Source of the DNA: Solibacillus silvestris_B
Lineage (GTDB): Bacteria; Bacillota; Bacilli; Bacillales_A; Planococcaceae
NCBI RefSeq assembly: GCF_051967575.1
Contig: NZ_JBQCJW010000005.1
Location: forward strand, 62,001 to 126,000
Length of the DNA: 64,000 bases
Reading direction: 5' to 3'
Shown here: piece by piece, positions 59,422 to 64,000 of the stretch
Numbering within the stretch: the stretch's first letter is position 1
Layout: the number at the start of each line of letters is the position of its first letter
The notes under the pieces: model-generated
What the model was told of the DNA's origin: nothing
The model's input: only the letters and a program-made list of their open reading frames with translations
Databases searched by the model: none
Translations under genes and position numbers: made by a program

Positions 59422-60834
59422 ATGGTAGTAGGAGATTTTCCAATCGAACTAGATACTCTTGTAGTAGGTTCTGGCCCTGGAGGTTATGTTGCAGCAATCC
59501 GTGCAGCACAAACTGGTCAAAAAGTTACAATTGTTGAGCGTGGAGCATTAGGCGGCGTTTGTTTAAACGTAGGCTGTATCCCATCTAAAGCTTTAATTTC
59601 AGTAGGTCACCGCTTTGAGAATGCAAAACATTCTGATGATATGGGTGTTACTGCATCTGAAGTAAAGCTGGATTGGTCTAAAGCACAGGCATTCAAAGAT
59701 GGCGTTGTCAAAAAATTAGTAGGCGGCGTTGAAGGCTTATTAAAAGGAAATAAAGTAGACATCGTAAAAGGTGAAGCATATTTCGTGGATGCAAACACTG
59801 TACGTGTCATTGATGGTGATAACGCACAAACTTATACATTCAAAAATGCAATTTTAGCGACAGGATCTCGTCCAATCGAAATCCCTACATTCAAATTTAC
59901 TGAGCGTGTAGTAAGCTCAACTGGCGCTTTATCATTCCCGGAAGTTCCAGGTAAATTAGTAGTGATCGGTGGCGGTTACATCGGTACAGAGCTTGGTTCT
60001 GCTTATGCTAACTTAGGTTCTCAAGTAACAATTATCGAAGGCGGTAAAGATATTTTAGCTGGCTTCGAAAAACAAATGACGCAAATCGTTAAAAAAGGTC
60101 TTAAGAAAAAAGGCGTTGAAGTTGTAGTTAACGCATCTGCTAAAGGCGTAGAAGAAAACGAAACTGGCGTAATCGTTACTTATGAAGCAGGCGGCGAAGA
60201 GAAAACTGTTGAAGCAGATTACGTATTAGTGACTGTAGGCCGTCGTCCGAATACGGATGAAATGGGCTTGGAAGAAGTAGGTATTAAATTCGCAGAGCGC
60301 GGATTATTGGAAGTAGATAAACAAAGTCGTACTTCAGTATCGAACATCTATGCAATCGGTGATATCGTTGCAGGTCCGCAACTTGCTCATAAAGCTTCTT
60401 ATGAAGGTAAAGTTGCTGCAGAAGCAATCGCTGGTGAACCATCAGTAGTTGACTATTTAGCGATTCCGGCAGTATGCTTCACAGATCCGGAAATGGCAAC
60501 TGTAGGCTACTCTGAAGAGCAAGCAAAAGCGGAAGGTTTAGAAGTGAAAGCTGCTAAATTCCCATTCGCTGCAAACGGTCGTGCATTAGCATTGAACGAA
60601 ACAGAAGGTTTTGTGAAACTAGTAGCGCGTAAAGAAGACGGCTTATTAGTTGGTGCTCAAATCGTTGGTGTTGGTGCTTCTGATATGATCGCTGAAATGG
60701 CAACTGCTATTGAAGGCGGCATGACTGCAGAAGATATCGCATTAACAATTCACGCACACCCAACTTTAGGTGAAATTACAATGGAAGCTGCTGAAGTTTT
60801 ACTAGGCAACCCAATTCATATTGTAACTAAATAA
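59422..60834 (+). CDS. pdhD: Dihydrolipoamide dehydrogenase (E3)
   Basis: A 470-residue flavoprotein that reoxidises lipoamide with NAD. The FAD motif is VVGSGPGGYVAAIRAAQ, the redox disulfide GGVCLNVGCIPSKAL, the NAD motif VIGGGYIGTELGSAYANLGS, and the C-terminal active-site base HAHPTLGE. GGAGGCG eight bases before the ATG. Last gene of pdhABCD; also probably serves other 2-oxoacid complexes. Codon use is slightly more biased than neighbours, as for a highly expressed gene. Confidence 0.97.
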   Translation: MVVGDFPIELDTLVVGSGPGGYVAAIRAAQTGQKVTIVERGALGGVCLNVGCIPSKALISVGHRFENAKHSDDMGVTASEVKLDWSKAQAFKDGVVKKLVGGVEGLLKGNKVDIVKGEAYFVDANTVRVIDGDNAQTYTFKNAILATGSRPIEIPTFKFTERVVSSTGALSFPEVPGKLVVIGGGYIGTELGSAYANLGSQVTIIEGGKDILAGFEKQMTQIVKKGLKKKGVEVVVNASAKGVEENETGVIVTYEAGGEEKTVEADYVLVTVGRRPNTDEMGLEEVGIKFAERGLLEVDKQSRTSVSNIYAIGDIVAGPQLAHKASYEGKVAAEAIAGEPSVVDYLAIPAVCFTDPEMATVGYSEEQAKAEGLEVKAAKFPFAANGRALALNETEGFVKLVARKEDGLLVGAQIVGVGASDMIAEMATAIEGGMTAEDIALTIHAHPTLGEITMEAAEVLLGNPIHIVTK

Positions 60835-60848
60835 ATCTTATGCTTATA

Positions 60849-60889
60849 AAAAGGGGCGTCCGAAAAGCCATTTTCGGATGCCTTTTTTT
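60849..60889 (+). terminator. Terminator of pdhABCD
   Basis: GGCGTCCGAAAA pairs with TTTTCGGATGCC around GCCA, followed by TTTTTTT. Confidence 0.85.
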
Positions 60890-61228
60890 GCGATGGCAGG
60901 AGTATGATTTTCGCTTTTCATGCAGCTTTTCTCTTTAAAGAAAATGCACATTAGTTAAGGTGGAAGCCTGCAAAAAAGAAGTATAAAATGTTGACCGGGA
61001 AAATTAATGCACATAGAAAAACTGCAAATTATAGGTTTTTAAATTGAGTAATTTGGTTATATATAACTGAATGAGTCGATTTTATATTAGGGGAAATTAA
61101 GTCGAAAATCCCATTTATAGTATATAGGCTTACAAAAAGTACATAAATTTACTTATCGCTTTAACATGTTGGATAGGGAAACATTTATTGTTAATGTGCG
61201 GTTAATTGATTAAGGGAGCTGGCAACTT
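60890..61228. other. AT-rich gene-free gap after pdhD
   Basis: No frame with a ribosome site, no clear hairpin and no repeat was seen. It should hold the promoter of the next gene but no near-consensus one stands out. Confidence 0.4.
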
Positions 61229-61861
61229 ATGAGTCATCAGAATAAGAGGAAGAATTTAAAATGCAAGTGGATATCAACGGTAGTTTTGTTAGAAGACATG
61301 AGGGAAATAGAACGAGAGGAAATGGCGGCAACGGACCGTTTTCCTGCTGCTGCTTTAGATATATTAATAATGAAACTGTTGGAAGTACAAAAAAATGAAT
61401 TTACAAAAGATTCTTATGAAACATTGCAAAATACTATTTTAAAAGCGCTTAATACGAAATCAGGGGAGGTAGCCCAAATCTTTAATGAACTCCTTACAGC
61501 CGCAGGGAACCTTCAAATAAAGCATGCAAACGAACAGCGGCAATATGCTGATAAAGAAACAATAAATGAATCCCCGCGTCAAACTGCTGCATCCATTTTA
61601 CAAAAGGCGTTGCAGGCCATCGTATTTAATGTGAATCAATTCCCGTATGATCAAATGACAGACGTATATGTAGAGCAAGTAAATAGGTCATTGCGATCTG
61701 CGGATGAAGCGGTCAAGGAAAAAGCGGAGAAACATGAGTTGAAATTGGCATTTATGAGTGTTTTAGCATCATTGATGAATGTTCAATTATTGGAGAAAAA
61801 TGAAATGGAAGAACAGTTGACGACACCAAAAAACCTAGAGAGAGTCGAAAGAAATAGTTGA
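61229..61861 (+). CDS. Uncharacterised helical protein with possible 5' frameshift
   Basis: From about nucleotide 61330 the 210-residue frame is convincingly protein-like, mostly amphipathic helix (PAAALDILIMKLLEVQKNEF, LKALNTKSGEVAQIFNELLT, AFMSVLASLMNVQLL). The N-terminal 30 residues look less natural. Another frame opens at ATG 61261 (AAGAGGAAG eight bases upstream) as MQVDINGSFVRRHEGNRTRG and NGGNGPF and would join the helical frame by a one-base slip near TTTTCCTGCTGCTGCT (61340-61355). The start is therefore uncertain: 61229 (GGGAG ten bases upstream), 61298, or the other frame. I recognise no family and see no signal peptide or TM segment. Confidence 0.55.
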   Translation: MSHQNKRKNLKCKWISTVVLLEDMREIEREEMAATDRFPAAALDILIMKLLEVQKNEFTKDSYETLQNTILKALNTKSGEVAQIFNELLTAAGNLQIKHANEQRQYADKETINESPRQTAASILQKALQAIVFNVNQFPYDQMTDVYVEQVNRSLRSADEAVKEKAEKHELKLAFMSVLASLMNVQLLEKNEMEEQLTTPKNLERVERNS

Positions 61862-61887
61862 TGGCATGGGAGAAAAGGGTGGAATTT

Positions 61888-61930
61888 GAAAGCTATCTTG
61901 TAGAAATAATTGACAGGATAGCTTTTAATT
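61888..61930 (+). terminator. Terminator before the CidA/LrgA gene
   Basis: AAAGCTATCTTGT pairs with ACAGGATAGCTTT (one G-U), followed by TAATTTTG. Confidence 0.7.
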
Positions 61931-62042
61931 TTGCGTAAAAGTAATCGAAAAATAGAAGATGTCTACATTATAGTGAGAAAATAAAATAGACAGAAATTTC
62001 TAATAGTCGTACAATGAAACTGTACAAAAGGAGGGGGAGTAA

Positions 62043-62456
62043 TTGAACATTATTCGTACAATAGCTCAAATCGGAATTATTATTATATTTTATTTAATAG
62101 GGGAATATATTGTCTCAATTACTGGAATTATTATACCGGGAAGTATTATCGGGCTGGTTTTATTATGGTTTGCCCTATATTTTAAACTGTTAAATGTGAA
62201 ATACATACAAAAAGGCGCTAGTTTTATGCTTGCTTTTTTAACATTGTTTTTTATCCCCTCTACTGCTGCGGTAATCAATTATCCGGAATTGCTTACAAAG
62301 TCAGGGGGGCTCCTTGTTTTGGCTGTAATAATTAGTACGATTATTTCATTGGTCATTACGGGGAAAGTGAGCAAAATGATCGAAAAGAAAGAGCAACAAA
62401 TTAAGGAGGAAAGAAATATTGTTACATCTGCTGCAAATCCTATTCATCATAAGTAG
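62043..62456 (+). CDS. CidA/LrgA-family holin-like protein
   Basis: A 137-residue membrane protein with four TM helices and a charged C-terminal tail. Motifs FYLIGEYIVSITGIIIPGSI and LTLFFIPSTAAVINY are those of CidA/LrgA. Such proteins pair with CidB/LrgB and affect murein hydrolase activity, autolysis or pyruvate/acetate overflow transport. The start is TTG 62043 after GGAGGGGGAG. The next gene starts inside its end (38-base overlap), so both are coupled. CidA versus LrgA cannot be settled. Confidence 0.88.
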   Translation: MNIIRTIAQIGIIIIFYLIGEYIVSITGIIIPGSIIGLVLLWFALYFKLLNVKYIQKGASFMLAFLTLFFIPSTAAVINYPELLTKSGGLLVLAVIISTIISLVITGKVSKMIEKKEQQIKEERNIVTSAANPIHHK

Positions 62457-63108
62457 CACAGTTCTCCTTTTTATACTGCTCAATAAGCTTTATTTAAAGG
62501 TAGGAAACCCGTTTTTGCTTCCTATATTAACGGCGACATGCATTACTGTATGCATTTTATTAATATTTAATATTCCATATGAAACTTATATGGAAGGCGG
62601 TCAATGGATTTCGAAAATGCTCGGTCCTGCAGTCGTAGCATTAGCCTTTCCGTTATATAATCAGCGGGAAATTATTTTCAAATATAAATATTCGATTGTT
62701 ATTAGCATCATTATTGCGATGCTTGCAGGTCTTATAAGTGTTGTTGCATTGCTTTTGCTATTTGGGTCGGGTAAAGAGTTTTTATCTACTTCATTGCCTA
62801 AATCGCTGACAACACCTGTAGCGATGCAAATAAGTGAACTTATAGGCGGTGTAGCTCCTCTTACTGCTGTGTTAGTAATGGTAGCAGGGTTTACAGGGGC
62901 GATTTTAGGTCCGGTTTTATTTAAAGTATTCAAAATTGATACAGCGATTAGTCGAGGTGTCGCGATGGGCAGTGCCTCACACGGCGTTGGCTTAACGAAA
63001 CTTAAGGAATATAGCGAAGAGGATTTATCCATTGGCTCATTATCAATGGGTTTAAGTGCGGTCGTAGGTGCGTTTATTATCCCGATTGTTTCAATTTACT
63101 TATTTTAA
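62419..63108 (+). CDS. CidB/LrgB-family protein
   Basis: A 229-residue membrane protein with about seven TM helices. The LrgB signatures LPKSLTTPVAMQISELIGG and GVAMGSASHGVGLTKLKEY are intact. It starts at TTG 62419 with AAGGAGG in the upstream gene and acts with the CidA/LrgA partner. Lrg/Cid pairs in relatives respond to acetate or pyruvate and to LytSR; B. subtilis PftAB is such a pair moving pyruvate, which would suit the PDH neighbours, but this is inference. Confidence 0.9.
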   Translation: MLHLLQILFIISSTVLLFILLNKLYLKVGNPFLLPILTATCITVCILLIFNIPYETYMEGGQWISKMLGPAVVALAFPLYNQREIIFKYKYSIVISIIIAMLAGLISVVALLLLFGSGKEFLSTSLPKSLTTPVAMQISELIGGVAPLTAVLVMVAGFTGAILGPVLFKVFKIDTAISRGVAMGSASHGVGLTKLKEYSEEDLSIGSLSMGLSAVVGAFIIPIVSIYLF

Positions 63109-63141
63109 AAAAGACAGACGACACGGAAATGGTCGTCTGTC
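63107..63141 (-). terminator. Terminator of the decarboxylase gene
   Basis: GACAGACGAC pairs with GTCGTCTGTC; the T-run TCTTTTTT is on the minus strand, just after the decarboxylase stop codon. It overlaps the 3' end of the LrgB gene. Confidence 0.75.
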
Positions 63142-63148
63142 GAGCGTG

Positions 63149-64000
63149 TCAATAAATCGCTTTTCGTTCTTTGATCACACGTATATTTTGCAGTGTACTG
63201 TCTTCCGGGCCTTGAACAGGGAGACCTGCTTCAATATTCATTTTAATAAAATCAATATTGCTTTGCGTAATTATTTCCCCGGGAATAAAAATTGGAATTC
63301 CAGGCGGGTAAACCATTATAAATTCAGCGCAAATATAGCCTTCTGCCTGTGCAAGCGGGATGCTTTCCGTTTGTGCATAAAAAGCATCGCGCGGCGTCAT
63401 GGCAAGTGCAGGAATTTCAGGTATTTGCACATTTGTTTCTGTAATCGTCGCTTCAGATTCAAATGTTTTCGACATGCGTGTTAAAGCATTGATCAGTAAA
63501 TTGATTTCTTTTTTCGAATCACCGATTGTCACTAAACATAAAATATTGTATAAATCCGATAACTCGACTTCCAAATTAGCGTTGAGACGCAGCCATTCTT
63601 CCGCAATATGCCCTGTGATGCCTAAGTCTTTCACACATATTAACAGTTTTAATGGGTCCATATCGAATGTTGCGGAAGTGCCTAGTTTTTCGCGCCCTAC
63701 ACAATGAAGATGGGGAATCGCATTAATACGTTTACGGGCGTCTTTCGCTAAGCGAATTGCGTCGTCCAGCAAATCATTGCCATGTACGGCTAATTGGCGA
63801 CGTGCTGTATCCAGAGATGCTAACAAAGGATACGAAGTCGATGTCGTTGTTAACATCGAGAACACAGCTTGTACACGCTTTGCGGAAACGAGCCCTTCTT
63901 TTACATTTAATACGGAGCTGCCTGTCATCGAGCCACCTAGCTTATGTGTGCTCGTAGCAGCCATATCGGCCCCTGCCTGCATTGCGGATAATGGCAGTTC
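63149..64000 (-). CDS. speA: Orn/Lys/Arg decarboxylase, SpeA-like (5' part outside window)
   Basis: The C-terminal 283 residues of a PLP-dependent group III decarboxylase; the frame runs off the window at 64000. The PLP-binding lysine lies in ATSTHKLGGSMTGSS, followed by the hinge FSMLTTTSTSYPLLASLD and the C-terminal domain ending FIMVYPPGIPIFIPGE. Position after pdhABCD matches B. subtilis speA, the biosynthetic arginine decarboxylase that makes agmatine for polyamines. Arginine versus lysine specificity cannot be told from this part. With potABCD it gives the cell both synthesis and uptake of polyamines. Confidence 0.9.
   Translation of the reverse strand, partial: ELPLSAMQAGADMAATSTHKLGGSMTGSSVLNVKEGLVSAKRVQAVFSMLTTTSTSYPLLASLDTARRQLAVHGNDLLDDAIRLAKDARKRINAIPHLHCVGREKLGTSATFDMDPLKLLICVKDLGITGHIAEEWLRLNANLEVELSDLYNILCLVTIGDSKKEINLLINALTRMSKTFESEATITETNVQIPEIPALAMTPRDAFYAQTESIPLAQAEGYICAEFIMVYPPGIPIFIPGEIITQSNIDFIKMNIEAGLPVQGPEDSTLQNIRVIKERKAIY

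Noticed and set aside
1..64000. tRNA, rRNA, insertion sequences, prophage or restriction-defence genes
   Set aside because: I looked for their typical sequences and proteins and saw none in this window.

Overview
The window looks like the chromosome of a low-GC, endospore-forming, motile Bacillales bacterium, most likely in the Lysinibacillus/Solibacillus (Planococcaceae) neighbourhood. The reasons are strong GGAGG-type ribosome sites, frequent TTG/GTG starts, sporulation-type kinases and a Spo0E-like phosphatase, CheV, and a gene order that follows the ktrD-mhqR-ykvS-ykwC-cheV-fadH-darB-ccpC-dapHL-ykuV-ktrC-rnjA-rpoY-ykrA-def-pdhABCD-speA stretch of Bacillus subtilis. The genus is inferred from gene content and order, not from a marker gene.

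Layout. 1-8 kb: end of an aldehyde dehydrogenase, a PAS sensor kinase, murE, a VanZ-like protein, prfC and an NRDE (TANGO2-like) gene, with a GC-rich 21-bp repeat array between prfC and the NRDE gene. 8-19 kb: an RND exporter, a decayed small gene, a yybP-ykoY manganese riboswitch ahead of a TerC-family gene, the potassium channel gene ktrD, a small acidic ORF, a B12-binding radical-SAM gene, a soluble sporulation-type kinase, and an mhqR-like MarR gene behind a roughly 270-nt structured leader. 19-32 kb: lipoprotein, CPBP protease, ykvS, Spo0E-like protein, ykwC, cheV, ppx-ppk, fadH, darB, ccpC, dapH-dapL. 32-34.5 kb: an MFS exporter and a Nudix hydrolase.

34.7-45.6 kb is a compact catabolic cluster absent from the B. 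subtilis order. A seven-gene minus-strand set (crotonase, GntP-type permease, thiolase, 3-hydroxyacyl-CoA dehydrogenase, hotdog thioesterase, second crotonase, acyl-CoA synthetase) diverges from a LacI-family regulator followed by an aldehyde dehydrogenase and an iron alcohol dehydrogenase. The same 14-bp palindrome plus a shared 10-mer lies before both structural operons, so this looks like one regulon. The enzymes would fit a route from a short alcohol or diol, through aldehyde and acid, to acyl-CoA and acetyl-CoA.

45.8-50.1 kb is a polyamine ABC operon (PuuR-like regulator, potA-potB-potC-potD). 50.4-64 kb resumes the conserved backbone: ykuV, ktrC, rnjA, rpoY, a 23-codon cationic peptide mini-gene with its own promoter and terminator, ykrA, an AT-rich 21-bp repeat array, def, the pyruvate dehydrogenase operon pdhABCD, an unknown 61-kb gene with a possible frameshift, the CidA/LrgA-LrgB pair, and the C-terminal part of a PLP arginine/lysine decarboxylase.

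Themes. Potassium and c-di-AMP control is represented by ktrD, ktrC and darB. Central carbon control is represented by ccpC and pdhABCD. Lysine/DAP synthesis (dapHL) and murE feed the cell wall. Polyamine genes include potABCD and the SpeA-like decarboxylase. The least explained signals are the two 21-bp arrays between convergent genes, the cationic peptide mini-gene, the duplicated-module leader RNA before mhqR, and the LacI-controlled catabolic cluster.
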